A stretch of 64,000 nucleotides of DNA from Deinococcus yavapaiensis KR-236 (lineage in GTDB: Bacteria > Deinococcota > Deinococci > Deinococcales > Deinococcaceae): positions 125,929-189,928 of the forward strand of contig NZ_QJSX01000008.1 of NCBI RefSeq assembly GCF_003217515.1, given 5' to 3'. Shown one piece after another: positions 17,650-26,369 of this stretch (its first letter is position 1; each line of letters begins with the position of its first letter). The notes beneath the pieces are model-generated. The model saw only the letters and a list, made by a program, of their open reading frames with translations. It was not told where the DNA came from and did not search any database. The position numbers were made by a program, and so were the translations under genes.

Positions 17650-18872
17650 TTCTCTCTCGTCGTCGAGAACGCGGGCCCAAAGTTCCCCTCGGCGCGCGCC
17701 TCGCCTTTCTCGGCCCCGCCCTCGTCGCGTCCGTGGCGTACATGGACCCGGGCAACTTCGCCGCGAACATCTCCGGAGGCGCCGCCTTCGGCACGGCCCT
17801 CGTGTGGGTCGTGGTCGCCGCGAGCCTCATGGCGATCCTCGTGCAGATTCTGTCGGCGAAGCTCGGGCTCGCCACCGGCGCCAGCCTTCCCGAACTCATT
17901 CGCGACACGTGGCCCGACTGGGCGTCGAAACTCTACTGGGCGCAAGCGGAACTCGTCGCGATGGCGACGGACCTCGCCGAGTTCCTCGGGGCGTCCATCG
18001 CGCTGCAACTGCTGCTGCACTGGCCGCTGTGGCTCGGCGCGATCGTCACCGCCGTCTTCACCTTCGCCCTGCTCGCCGCGCAAGGCCGCAAAGGACGCGT
18101 CCTCGAAATCGTCGTGGGCGCCTTCGTGGGCTTCATCGCGCTGTGCTACGTCGTCGAACTCGCCCTCTCGCACGGTGCGAGCGCCGTCGCGCGCAGCCTC
18201 TTGCCGCACGCCTTGCCCGACGGCGCGTTGCTGCTCGCCGTCAGCATCGTCGGCGCGACCGTCATGCCGCACGTCATCTACCTCCACGGCGCCCTCACGA
18301 AAACGCGGCACACCACGCCCGCCCAAGCCAAGAGCGCCGGGCTTCTCAACGCCGTCAGCGTCACGGTCGCCCTCTTGATCGCGGGGTTCGTGAACGTCGC
18401 GATGCTCGGCGTGAGCGCCGCCACCTTCCACGCGACCGGCCACAACGACATCGCCGATCTCGCGACCGCCTACCATACCCTCACGCCGTTGCTCGGCGGT
18501 TTCGCCGCGACCGTCTTCGGCGTCGCGCTGCTCGCGTCGGGCCTCTCGTCGAGCGTCGTCGGCACGCTCGCTGGGCAGATCGTCATGGAAGGCTTCACGG
18601 GCTGGAAAGTTCCACTTTGGCTGCGCCGCCTCGTGACGCTGCTTCCAGCCGTCGTCGTGATCCTGCTCAACGTCGACCCGACGCGCGCCCTCGTGTGGTC
18701 CCAAGTCGCCCTCAGCTTCGGCATTCCCTTCGCCCTCGTGCCCCTGCTGATCTTCACGAGCCGCTCCAAGCTCATGGGCTCGCTCGTGAACACGCGTCTC
18801 GTCACGCTGCTCGGCGCGGTCGCCGCCCTGCTTGTGATCGGCCTCAACGTCGCGTTCCTGGTGCAACTGTGA
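17646..18872 (+). CDS. mntH: Nramp-family divalent metal (Mn) transporter
   Basis: Proton-coupled importer of Mn2+ and related ions in the inner membrane. The 408-residue protein has about 11 helices and both metal-site motifs: DPGN at 34-37 in helix 1 and MPHVIYLH in helix 6. The GTG start overlaps the mntR stop by four bases, so it is translationally coupled to its regulator. The spacing to troA is 13 bases. Placing an Nramp gene between a regulator and a TroABCD cassette gives two Mn uptake routes under one switch. Confidence 0.95.
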   Translation: MILSRRRERGPKVPLGARLAFLGPALVASVAYMDPGNFAANISGGAAFGTALVWVVVAASLMAILVQILSAKLGLATGASLPELIRDTWPDWASKLYWAQAELVAMATDLAEFLGASIALQLLLHWPLWLGAIVTAVFTFALLAAQGRKGRVLEIVVGAFVGFIALCYVVELALSHGASAVARSLLPHALPDGALLLAVSIVGATVMPHVIYLHGALTKTRHTTPAQAKSAGLLNAVSVTVALLIAGFVNVAMLGVSAATFHATGHNDIADLATAYHTLTPLLGGFAATVFGVALLASGLSSSVVGTLAGQIVMEGFTGWKVPLWLRRLVTLLPAVVVILLNVDPTRALVWSQVALSFGIPFALVPLLIFTSRSKLMGSLVNTRLVTLLGAVAALLVIGLNVAFLVQL

Positions 18873-18885
18873 ATCGGGTGCGGCG

Positions 18886-19788
18886 ATGAAAAGGACTTTG
18901 CTGCTGCTGCCACTCCTGACCGGTTGCGCCGCCACCGTGGCCGAAGAGGACTTGTCACAGCGCCGCATGCGCGTCACGACGACCGTCAACATGCTCACGG
19001 ACGTCGTTCGGCAAGTCGGCGGGAAGCGCGTGACCGTCACGGGCCTCATGGAACCCGGCGTGGATCCCCACTACTACAAGGCGTCCGCCGGAGACGTCCG
19101 CACGCTCGCCAAAGCCGACGTCACCTTTTACGTCGGCCTTCACCTCGAAGGCAAGATGAGCGAGATCCTGGAGCGCATGGACCGCTTCCACCCGACCTTC
19201 GCCGTCGGCGAGGCCATTCCGACGAACCGTCTGCACCGCGTCGCCAGCGGCGTCGATCCGCACGTGTGGTTCGACGTGAGCTTGTGGAAGTACACGGTCG
19301 GCGCGGTGCGCGCGGGCTTGACGAAGATGGACCCCGCCAGCGCTTCTTACTACGCGAACAACGCACGCCGCTATCTCGCCGAGCTGTCACGCCTCGACAC
19401 TTGGGTGGAGTCGGAACTCGGCCGCATTCCCAAGGCGCGCCGCGTCCTGATTTCCGCCCATGACGCCTTCGGCTACTTCGGAGAGCGCTACGACGTCGAA
19501 GTGCGCGGCTTGCAAGGCATCTCCACGGTCGCCGAGGCAGGCACGCATGACGTGCGCGGCCTCGCCGCCTTCATCGCCGAACGCGAAATCGGCGCGATCT
19601 TCGTGGAGTCCAGCGTGCCGAGACGCAACGTCGAAGCGGTACGCCAAGCCGTCCTCGCCCGCGGCCACGACGTCGAGATCGGCGGAGAGCTCTTCACCGA
19701 CTCCGCCGGTGCCGAAGGCACGCCCGAAGGCACCTACGTCGGCATGATTCGTCACAACGTCGAACTTCTCGTGAAGGCCCTTCGATAG
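18886..19788 (+). CDS. troA: Metal ABC importer, substrate-binding lipoprotein (TroA type)
   Basis: Receptor that captures Mn2+ or Zn2+ outside the inner membrane. The 300-residue precursor carries a lipobox (LLTGC, Cys14). Ligands match Treponema TroA (His68, His133, His199, Asp279) as His62 (VDPHYYKAS), His126 (VDPHVWFD), His192 (SAHDAFGYF) and Asp272 (FTDSAG). The segments GVDPH, GLHLEGKM, DPHVWFDV and AGDV run in the TroA order. It follows mntH and precedes the ATPase by 8 bases with GGGAG. Confidence 0.94.
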   Translation: MKRTLLLLPLLTGCAATVAEEDLSQRRMRVTTTVNMLTDVVRQVGGKRVTVTGLMEPGVDPHYYKASAGDVRTLAKADVTFYVGLHLEGKMSEILERMDRFHPTFAVGEAIPTNRLHRVASGVDPHVWFDVSLWKYTVGAVRAGLTKMDPASASYYANNARRYLAELSRLDTWVESELGRIPKARRVLISAHDAFGYFGERYDVEVRGLQGISTVAEAGTHDVRGLAAFIAEREIGAIFVESSVPRRNVEAVRQAVLARGHDVEIGGELFTDSAGAEGTPEGTYVGMIRHNVELLVKALR

Positions 19789-19796
19789 GGGAGCTG

Positions 19797-20570
19797 ATGA
19801 CCACCTCCATGAACACCGTACTGACCGCCGCACCTCTCGACGTGCGCGACCTCACCGTCGCGTACCGAGACACGCCCGTACTGCGAAACATCCACCTCTC
19901 CTTTCCGGCAGGGCAATTGTGCGCCATCGTCGGCCCGAACGGCGCGGGAAAGAGCACGCTCATCAAGGCGGCCCTCGGGCTCGTGCCGCTCGCGGCGGGC
20001 CGCGCCTTGTTCTTCGGACAAAACCTCAAGGTCGCGCGTCAACGCGTCGGGTACGTGCCTCAACGCGGCAGCGTCGACTGGGATTTCCCGACGTCCGCCC
20101 TCGACGTCGTCACGATGGGTCTTTACGGCCGCCTCGGATGGATTCGCCGCCCGGGCCGACACGAGCGCGACGTGGCGATTGCATGCCTGGAACGCGTCGG
20201 ACTCGCCGACTTCGCGGCGCGTCAAATCTCCCAACTGTCCGGCGGTCAGCAGCAACGGGTGTTCCTCGCGCGGGCCTTGGCACAAGACGCCGACTTGTAC
20301 TTCATGGACGAGCCGTTCGCGGGCGTCGACGAGCCTACCGAAAAGGCGATCTTCGAGGTACTGCGCGATCTGCGCGCGTCGGGCAAGACGGTCATCGTCG
20401 TGCACCACGACCTCGAAACGGTTCGCGACTACTTCGACTGGGTGGCCCTCCTCAACGTCTCCGTCATCGCGAGCGGCCCCTTGCCCACCGTGTTCACGCC
20501 CGAAAACCTCCACGCGACGTACGGCGAGCGCGCCCGCCTCTCGTTTCTGCGCGAGGCCGCCGATGATTGA
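19797..20570 (+). CDS. troB: Metal ABC importer, ATP-binding protein (TroB/MntB type)
   Basis: ATPase of the TroABCD importer, 257 residues. Walker A GPNGAGKST, Q-loop PQRGSVDWDFP, signature LSGGQQQR, Walker B DLYFMDEPF and switch His in IVVHHDLETV. Its sequence differs well from the ATPase at 15331, so the two importers are not a recent duplication. The stop overlaps the first permease start by 8 bases. Confidence 0.94.
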   Translation: MTTSMNTVLTAAPLDVRDLTVAYRDTPVLRNIHLSFPAGQLCAIVGPNGAGKSTLIKAALGLVPLAAGRALFFGQNLKVARQRVGYVPQRGSVDWDFPTSALDVVTMGLYGRLGWIRRPGRHERDVAIACLERVGLADFAARQISQLSGGQQQRVFLARALAQDADLYFMDEPFAGVDEPTEKAIFEVLRDLRASGKTVIVVHHDLETVRDYFDWVALLNVSVIASGPLPTVFTPENLHATYGERARLSFLREAADD

Positions 20571-21459
20571 CGTCCTCACGGACTACACCTTGCGCAACGT
20601 CACCCTCGGCGCGGCCCTGCTCGGCGTGGTAGGCGGCGTTCTCGGGAGCTTCGCGGTGCTGCGCCGCCAAAGCCTCATCGGGGACGCGCTCGCGCACGCG
20701 GCGCTGCCCGGCATCGTCCTCGCGTTTCTCGCGACGGGCGCCAAGGCCGCCTTGCCCCTCCTGCTCGGCGCAGGCGTCGCGGGCTGGCTCGGCTCGCTCG
20801 CCGTGATCGCCATTCTGCGCGTTACGCGGCTCAAGGAAGACGCGGCCCTCGGCGTGGTCCTCTCGGGCTTCTTCGGCTTCGGCATCGCCTTGCTGACCTT
20901 CGTGCAACACTCGGGCCGCCCGAACCAAGCGGGCCTCGACGCCTTTCTCTTCGGACAGGCGGCGACGATCGTGGCGTCGGACGTCACGACCTTCGCCGTG
21001 CTGGGCGGCTTGGCCCTGGGCATCGTCGCGCTGCTGTACAAGGAGTTCAAGCTGCTGTCCTTCGATTCCGACTTCGCCGCGAGCCTCGGGCTGCCCACGG
21101 GTGTCCTGGGCGCCCTCTTGACGAGCCTCACCGTCCTCGCCGTCATGATCGGCTTGCAGACCGTCGGGGTCGTGTTGATGGCGGCGATGCTGGTCGCGCC
21201 CGCCGCCGCCGCTCGGCAATGGACGGACTCGCTGTCGAAGATGTTGCTGCTCGCGGGGGCCTTCGGGGGCGCGTCGGGCTTTTTCGGCGCGGCGATCTCC
21301 GCCACGCGCGACGGCCTGCCGACCGGACCACTCGTGATCCTCGTGGCGACGGGCATCGCCCTCGCATCGCTGCTGTTCGCTCCTCTGCGCGGCGTCGTTC
21401 CTTCGCTGCGTCGCGAGAAACGCGCCCGCGCCCGCGTCCGCTCCGAGGTGACGTCGTGA
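20563..21459 (+). CDS. troC: Metal ABC importer, permease 1 (TroC type)
   Basis: ABC-3 family membrane protein of 298 residues with about eight or nine helices and the family motif RRQSLIGDALAHAALPGI. The ATG at 20563 lies within the end of troB; the much longer frame from 20179 runs through troB out of frame and is rejected. The C-terminus is basic (RREKRARARVR). It pairs with permease 2, whose GTG overlaps its stop. Confidence 0.92.
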   Translation: MIDVLTDYTLRNVTLGAALLGVVGGVLGSFAVLRRQSLIGDALAHAALPGIVLAFLATGAKAALPLLLGAGVAGWLGSLAVIAILRVTRLKEDAALGVVLSGFFGFGIALLTFVQHSGRPNQAGLDAFLFGQAATIVASDVTTFAVLGGLALGIVALLYKEFKLLSFDSDFAASLGLPTGVLGALLTSLTVLAVMIGLQTVGVVLMAAMLVAPAAAARQWTDSLSKMLLLAGAFGGASGFFGAAISATRDGLPTGPLVILVATGIALASLLFAPLRGVVPSLRREKRARARVRSEVTS

Positions 21460-22373
21460 GCGTCGACGCGATCATTCTCGGCACGGCGATTCTCGTGGCG
21501 CTCGCCACGGCACCGCTCGGCGTGTTTCTCGTGCTGCGCCGCCTCGGCCTCATGGCGGACGCCATTTCGCACGCCGTCCTGCCGGGCATCGTCCTGGCGT
21601 TCTGGCTCACGGGCGGATCGTACTCCACCTTGCCGAACTTGCTCGGCGCGGCGTTCGTCGGATTGCTGACCGTCACGCTCGTCGAACTGCTCGCGAAAAC
21701 CGGGCGGGTGCGAGGCGACACCGCGATCGGCTTGGTCTTCCCGGCGTTGTTTAGCTTCGGCGTGCTCGCCGTCTCGCTGTACTACCAAAACGTCCACCTC
21801 GACCTCGACGCCGTTTTGTACGGCGAAATCGCCTACACGCCCTTCAACGACTTCATCGTGGGCGACCGGAATGTCGGGCCCGCCAGCCTGTGGATTCTCG
21901 GCGCGCTCGCCCTCGTGAACTTCGCCTTCGTGGGCCTGCTTTACAAAGAGCTCAAAGTCTCCACCTTCGACGCCTCGCTCGCCGCCTCGCTCGGCTTCGC
22001 GCCCGCCTTGCTGCACTACCTTCTCATGGCGCTCGTGTCCATGACGACCGTCGGCGCTTTCGAGGCGGTCGGCGCGATTCTCGTCATCGCCTTCCTCATC
22101 GTCCCCGCCGCGACGGCCTACCTCCTCACGCGCCGATTGTCGAGGATGCTGCTCCTCACCGTGCTCGTCGGCGCGGTCGCCTGCGTCGTCGGCTACGCCG
22201 CGGCGATCTTCGTGGACGCCTCGATCAGCGGCGCCATCGCCACGGTTCTCGGCTTGCAGTTCGCCCTCGCCGCGCTGCTCTCACCGCACGGCGGCGTCCT
22301 CACGACCCTCGTTCGCCGCCGCGCCGGGTGGCAAGCCAAGTCGCGCCCCGAGAAGCGCGCGGGCCTCCACTGA
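21456..22373 (+). CDS. troD: Metal ABC importer, permease 2 (TroD type)
   Basis: Second ABC-3 permease of 305 residues (RRLGLMADAISHAVLPGI motif). The start is GTG 21456 in a GTGA overlap with troC, so a troC-troD heterodimer is expected, as in Treponema. The extended frame from 21219 is antisense noise relative to troC. It ends the operon; no clear hairpin was found in the 107 bases before the next gene. Confidence 0.92.
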   Translation: MSVDAIILGTAILVALATAPLGVFLVLRRLGLMADAISHAVLPGIVLAFWLTGGSYSTLPNLLGAAFVGLLTVTLVELLAKTGRVRGDTAIGLVFPALFSFGVLAVSLYYQNVHLDLDAVLYGEIAYTPFNDFIVGDRNVGPASLWILGALALVNFAFVGLLYKELKVSTFDASLAASLGFAPALLHYLLMALVSMTTVGAFEAVGAILVIAFLIVPAATAYLLTRRLSRMLLLTVLVGAVACVVGYAAAIFVDASISGAIATVLGLQFALAALLSPHGGVLTTLVRRRAGWQAKSRPEKRAGLH

Positions 22374-22480
22374 GTCTCCCGGCGCGTCCTGGCGCGCTTT
22401 CAAGGCAACGGCGCTTGCTTCCCGGCGACCTGTAGCCGACCTCCTAGCGTTCGCGGCACGCCAAACCTCAAGCTGAGCGC

Positions 22481-23461
22481 GTGCGACCACTTCTTCTCGC
22501 CGTGCCCCTGCTGCTCGGGGCCGCCGCCGCGCAAAGCGCCGCGCCGCTTCCGTCCCTGCCGCCCGCCGCGACCTTTCCTCTTCGCATCGACATCATGAGC
22601 CAGCGCAGCTACCCTGGCAGCGACCTCGTCATCGAGCAGACGCTGAGCTCGGGCGTGAACTACAAGCGTTACATCGCGTCGTACCGCTCGGACGGCCTCA
22701 AAATCTACGGGCTCCTCACCGTTCCGAACGCCGCCGTCCCGAAAGGCGGTTTTCCCGGCCTCGTCTTCATGCACGGGTACATCCCGCCGAACGTGTACCG
22801 CACGACCGAGCGTTACATCGCGTACGTGGACGCGTTCGCTCGGGCGGGCTTCGTGGTGTTCAAACCGGACTTGCGAGGCCACGGCAGTTCGCAAGGCGAA
22901 GCGCAAGGCGCGTATTGGCGGCCTGATTACACCATCGACACCCTCAACGCCTTCGCGAGCCTGCGCCGCTTCAAAACAGTGAATGCCGATCGCATCGGCA
23001 TGTGGGGCCACTCGATGGGCGGCTACCTCACGCTGCGGGCCATGGTGCTCGACAAGCGCATCAAGGCGGGCAGCATTTGGGGCGGCGTCGTCGCGCCGTA
23101 CAACGACATCCTCAACAACTGGCATCGCCGTGACGGCGGCGGTCCGCCGCCGAACTCGCCGTCACGGCGCACGCGAACGCAGATCCTCGAGACGTACGGC
23201 ACGCCGCAAACGAATCCGAGCTTCTGGAACGCCATCTCGGCGAACTCGTACCTCGCGCGCTTGAACGGCCCCGTCGAGCTTCAGCACGCCATCGGCGACG
23301 CCACGGTTCCCGTCGCGTTTTCCCGCTCGCTCGCGACGGGTCTGCGCGCCGCCGGAAAAACGTACACCCTCTTCGAGTATCCGGGTGACGACCACAACAT
23401 CAGCCGCAACTTGTCCACGGCCCTGCGGCGCTCCGTGGAGTTCTTCCGCCGAAGCCTCTAA
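22481..23461 (+). CDS. Exported alpha/beta hydrolase, S9/dienelactone-hydrolase-like
   Basis: A 326-residue exported hydrolase with a signal peptide (MRPLLLAVPLLLGAAAAQSA). After a short lead domain comes an alpha/beta-hydrolase fold with oxyanion/His segment MHGYIPP, nucleophile elbow GHSMGG, acid in IGDATVP and His in GDDHNISR. This order is that of prolyl-oligopeptidase-like and dienelactone-like enzymes, without the propeller. The substrate is unknown (peptide, ester or carbohydrate ester). The start is GTG at 22481. Confidence 0.85.
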   Translation: MRPLLLAVPLLLGAAAAQSAAPLPSLPPAATFPLRIDIMSQRSYPGSDLVIEQTLSSGVNYKRYIASYRSDGLKIYGLLTVPNAAVPKGGFPGLVFMHGYIPPNVYRTTERYIAYVDAFARAGFVVFKPDLRGHGSSQGEAQGAYWRPDYTIDTLNAFASLRRFKTVNADRIGMWGHSMGGYLTLRAMVLDKRIKAGSIWGGVVAPYNDILNNWHRRDGGGPPPNSPSRRTRTQILETYGTPQTNPSFWNAISANSYLARLNGPVELQHAIGDATVPVAFSRSLATGLRAAGKTYTLFEYPGDDHNISRNLSTALRRSVEFFRRSL

Positions 23462-23471
23462 GACTCCGGAC

Positions 23472-23948
23472 TTACTTTTCTCGCTGCGGCGAGTGCTCTT
23501 CGGCCTTGACGGTCGCGCTGAAGTCCTTGGGCGACAACCGCGCGACCGCCAACCAGAAGTCCTCGAAGGTCCGCACGACTTCCAGGAACTCCGGAAGGCT
23601 CACCGGCTTCGGAATGTACGCGTTGGCGTGCAGGTTGTACGAACGCCAGATATCCGCTTCCGCTTGTGACGTCGTGAGCACGACCACGGGAATGTTGCGC
23701 AACCGCTCGTGGCTTTTGAGCTCTGCCAGCACTTCCAAACCGTTCATACGCGGCATATTGAGGTCGAGCAGCACCACGTCGGGCGTCGGCGCGTTCACGA
23801 ACGAGCCCTGCTTGTACAGGAACTCCAAGGCTTCCACGCCGTCACGGGCCACGTGCACGCGATTCTCGACACGCGCTTCCTCGAAAGCGAGCTGAGTGAG
23901 CATCACGTCCGCTTCGCTGTCGTCCACCAACAGAATATCGATCATCAA
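23472..23948 (-). CDS. Single-domain response regulator (Rcp1/CheY type)
   Basis: A 158-residue receiver domain with no output domain. The acidic pocket is DDSEAD, the phosphorylated Asp is in VVLLDLNMPRMNG, Thr in VVLTTSQAEAD and Lys in YIPKPVSL. The long beta4 loop (RSYNLHANAY) and C-terminal helix (FWLAVARL) place it among Rcp1-like regulators that often partner with phytochrome-type or other hybrid histidine kinases. No kinase is adjacent. The start could be 23948 or the next ATG. Confidence 0.9.
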   Translation of the reverse strand: MMIDILLVDDSEADVMLTQLAFEEARVENRVHVARDGVEALEFLYKQGSFVNAPTPDVVLLDLNMPRMNGLEVLAELKSHERLRNIPVVVLTTSQAEADIWRSYNLHANAYIPKPVSLPEFLEVVRTFEDFWLAVARLSPKDFSATVKAEEHSPQREK

Positions 23949-24015
23949 AGAGTCCTTGAGGTGTCACGACCGCGTGAGTCCACGCGAGACGCCGACATGA
24001 TACCTCAACTTTCGC

Positions 24016-24813
24016 TCAACCCTTCGTGACGTTTACGCCCTTGAAGTTCGCGGGTCGACGCTCCTTGAACGCCGCGAGACCTTCGGCGTGTTCAGCGCCG
24101 CTGCCGACGATTTCTTGCACGTGCGCCTCGTACTCCAGCGCCTCGTCGAGCGTGCTCGACATCGCCTTCGTGAGGGCGCGCTTCGTGAGACCGAGAGCCT
24201 TCACGGGCCGCGCGGCGAGCTTCTCGGCGTAGGCGCGAACGTCCTCCATGAACGACGCCGCCGGAAAGACCCGCTCGCACAGGCCGAGCCGCAAGCCCTC
24301 GGCGGCGTCCACGCGATCCGCGAACGCCATGAGCTCGAACGCCTTGTTGAAGCCCACGAGGCGCGGCAACGTCCACGTGCTGCCCGAGTCGGGAACGAGC
24401 GCGATGTTCGAGAACACCTCGATGAACACGGCGCTTTCCGACCACAAGCGAATGTCGCCCGCGAGCGCGAGGCTGGCGCCTGCTCCGGCCGCGACGCCGT
24501 TCACCGCCGTGACGATCGGCTTCTCGATAGAGCGCATCTTGCTCACGAGCGGATTGTAGGTGTGCTTGAGGTGCTCGGCGAAGCCCATGTCACGCGCCGA
24601 GACGTCACCGAGGTCTTGCCCCGCGCAAAAGCCTCGGCCCGCGCCTGTCAGGACAATCACACGCACGGCGTCGTCACGCTCGGCTTTCTTCAACGCGTCG
24701 AGCAATCCGAGCAGCAACGCGTCGTTGGCGGCATTGAGCTTGTCGGGGCGATTCATCGTGAGGGTCAGCACGCCTTCACGCAGGTCTTGCAGCACCACGC
24801 TTTCTTGCGTCAT
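24016..24813 (-). CDS. Enoyl-CoA hydratase/isomerase family protein (PaaG-like)
   Basis: Crotonase-fold enzyme of 265 residues. The CoA-binding and oxyanion segments are GAGRGFCAGQDL and AAGAGASLALAGD, with the acid in VPDSGSTWTLPRLVG, a PaaG-like pattern of the phenylacetate or fatty-acid degradation families. The exact substrate is not predictable. TAAGGT, overlapping the stop codon of the upstream gene, ends six bases before the ATG, so it can be transcribed independently of the folate-operon gene. Confidence 0.87.
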   Translation of the reverse strand: MTQESVVLQDLREGVLTLTMNRPDKLNAANDALLLGLLDALKKAERDDAVRVIVLTGAGRGFCAGQDLGDVSARDMGFAEHLKHTYNPLVSKMRSIEKPIVTAVNGVAAGAGASLALAGDIRLWSESAVFIEVFSNIALVPDSGSTWTLPRLVGFNKAFELMAFADRVDAAEGLRLGLCERVFPAASFMEDVRAYAEKLAARPVKALGLTKRALTKAMSSTLDEALEYEAHVQEIVGSGAEHAEGLAAFKERRPANFKGVNVTKG

Positions 24814-24822
24814 GCGTTCACC

Positions 24823-25374
24823 TTAGCAAACGACTCGAGCGAACGCCCGTTCGCAATCGAAGACGCCGTCTTGCGTCGCCACGAACCGTACGCGCACGTC
24901 GTGCGGCTCGAGGGGCACTTCATCCACCAGCAACTCCGTCCAAGTCACGCCGACCGTGGGAACGTCCCAGCCTGCCAGTAGGCGGTCGTAGAAGCCGCCG
25001 CCCGTTCCGAGCCGACCGCCGCGCCGATCGAAGGCGAGGCCGGGCACGAGCACGACGTCGGCCGCACTTTTCGGAAGGTCCGGCGTGCCGAGCGGCGGCT
25101 GCAGGATTCCGAATCGATCACGCTCCGTCGCGCTGCTCCACACGTGGACGGTCAGGGCTCGCCGCGGCGCCCAGATCGTTCGCGTCGTCAACAACTCGAA
25201 CGCGCTCGACAACTCGCTGACGTCCGGCTCGCTCGGCAGGGCGCGGTACGCCAGCACCGTTCGCGCACCGCTGGCCTCCAGCCAGTCGGCGAGATGCGCC
25301 GTCAACGCGCTCGACGCGTCGGGCACCTCACGGCGCCGTTGGCTCGCCCAGGCGCGAAGCTCGGCTTTGGTCAT
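24823..25374 (-). CDS. 5-formyltetrahydrofolate cyclo-ligase
   Basis: Converts 5-formyl-THF with ATP to 5,10-methenyl-THF, rescuing folate. The 183-residue protein has the family signatures VPGLAFDRRGGRLGTGGGFYD and an N-terminal KxxLR-type helix. Its ATG overlaps the mltG stop by four bases (ATGA), so it belongs to the purE-purK-kinase-mltG operon. Folate and purine chemistry both fit the one-carbon theme. Confidence 0.93.
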   Translation of the reverse strand: MTKAELRAWASQRRREVPDASSALTAHLADWLEASGARTVLAYRALPSEPDVSELSSAFELLTTRTIWAPRRALTVHVWSSATERDRFGILQPPLGTPDLPKSAADVVLVPGLAFDRRGGRLGTGGGFYDRLLAGWDVPTVGVTWTELLVDEVPLEPHDVRVRFVATQDGVFDCERAFARVVC

Positions 25375-26369
25375 CGATAGCGGGCGATGTCGCGGTTGTG
25401 CGCCGCGTAATTCGAGTTCACGCGAAACTCGCCCTTCAGGCCGTGCAGGAAGTACAACGCGCGCTCGCCATTCACGAGGCGCCGCGCGTTCAGCACCGAC
25501 AGCAGCGCCGCCTGGCCGGGATTGTTGATCGGCCCTTGAGGCAAGCCCGGGCGAGTGTAGGTGTTGTACGGCGTGTCCTTCTGGAAGTCGCCGGCGAAGC
25601 GGTCGAGCTCGGGCAAGTCCTTGCCGAGGCCGTACGCGACCGTCGGATCCGACCCCAGCGCCATGCGGTCGTCGAGGCGATTGAGGAACACCCCGGCGAT
25701 GGCGGGCATCTCCTCGTCGTTCGCCGCTTCCGCCTGGACCATGCTCGCGACCGTCACCCAGCCGTACACGTCGAGGCCGAGCTTCTTGGCCGCTTCGACG
25801 TGCTCGGGCGTGAACTCCTCGGCCATGCGCTGCACGAGCGCGCGCACCATCTCCTCGTTCGTCGCCTCGGGCCGAAACGGATACGTCGCCGGGAACAGGA
25901 AGCCTTCGAGGTTCCCCTTGGCGTACTCGCTGAGAGACGCGTCCTTCAAGGTAGCGAGGAGCGTGCTCGCATCGCCGAGCTTCGCCTTCGCGAAGATCTC
26001 CGGCAAGTCCTTCAGGCGCTTGCCCTCGGGAATCGTGACGAGCATGATGCGCGGTCGGCCTGGCCGCGCGAGGCTGTCGGCGACTTCGAAGGCGTCCATG
26101 CGCCCGTTCAAATCGTAGAGACCTTCCTTGAGCCCCGTGGCGGTTCCTCGAAAGCGCATCACGGCGCGCAACGCGTCCGCGCTCTTCACGATTTTCTTCG
26201 CTTGCAGCTGGTCGGCGACCGCTGGCAAGGTCGTGCCGGGCTTCACCTCCAACTCGAACTTGCCGCCTCCGGCGGGCCGCGTCATGTCGTAAGCGTAGTA
26301 ACCCAGCCCGCCCGCCGCCACGACGAGCAGCAAGACGAACACCAGCACGAGCCGAACGAAGATTTTCAA
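25371..26369 (-). CDS. mltG: Endolytic murein transglycosylase MltG
   Basis: Cuts nascent glycan strands at the inner membrane. The 332-residue protein has an N-terminal membrane anchor (about residues 5-27), a LysM-like lead part and the YceG domain. The catalytic region VASMVQAEAANDEEMPAIAGVFLNRL matches ASIVEKE with the catalytic Glu; GLPPxPI-like TYTRPGLPQGPINNPG follows. It overlaps the upstream kinase by four bases and the downstream cyclo-ligase by four. Confidence 0.94.
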   Translation of the reverse strand: MKIFVRLVLVFVLLLVVAAGGLGYYAYDMTRPAGGGKFELEVKPGTTLPAVADQLQAKKIVKSADALRAVMRFRGTATGLKEGLYDLNGRMDAFEVADSLARPGRPRIMLVTIPEGKRLKDLPEIFAKAKLGDASTLLATLKDASLSEYAKGNLEGFLFPATYPFRPEATNEEMVRALVQRMAEEFTPEHVEAAKKLGLDVYGWVTVASMVQAEAANDEEMPAIAGVFLNRLDDRMALGSDPTVAYGLGKDLPELDRFAGDFQKDTPYNTYTRPGLPQGPINNPGQAALLSVLNARRLVNGERALYFLHGLKGEFRVNSNYAAHNRDIARYR

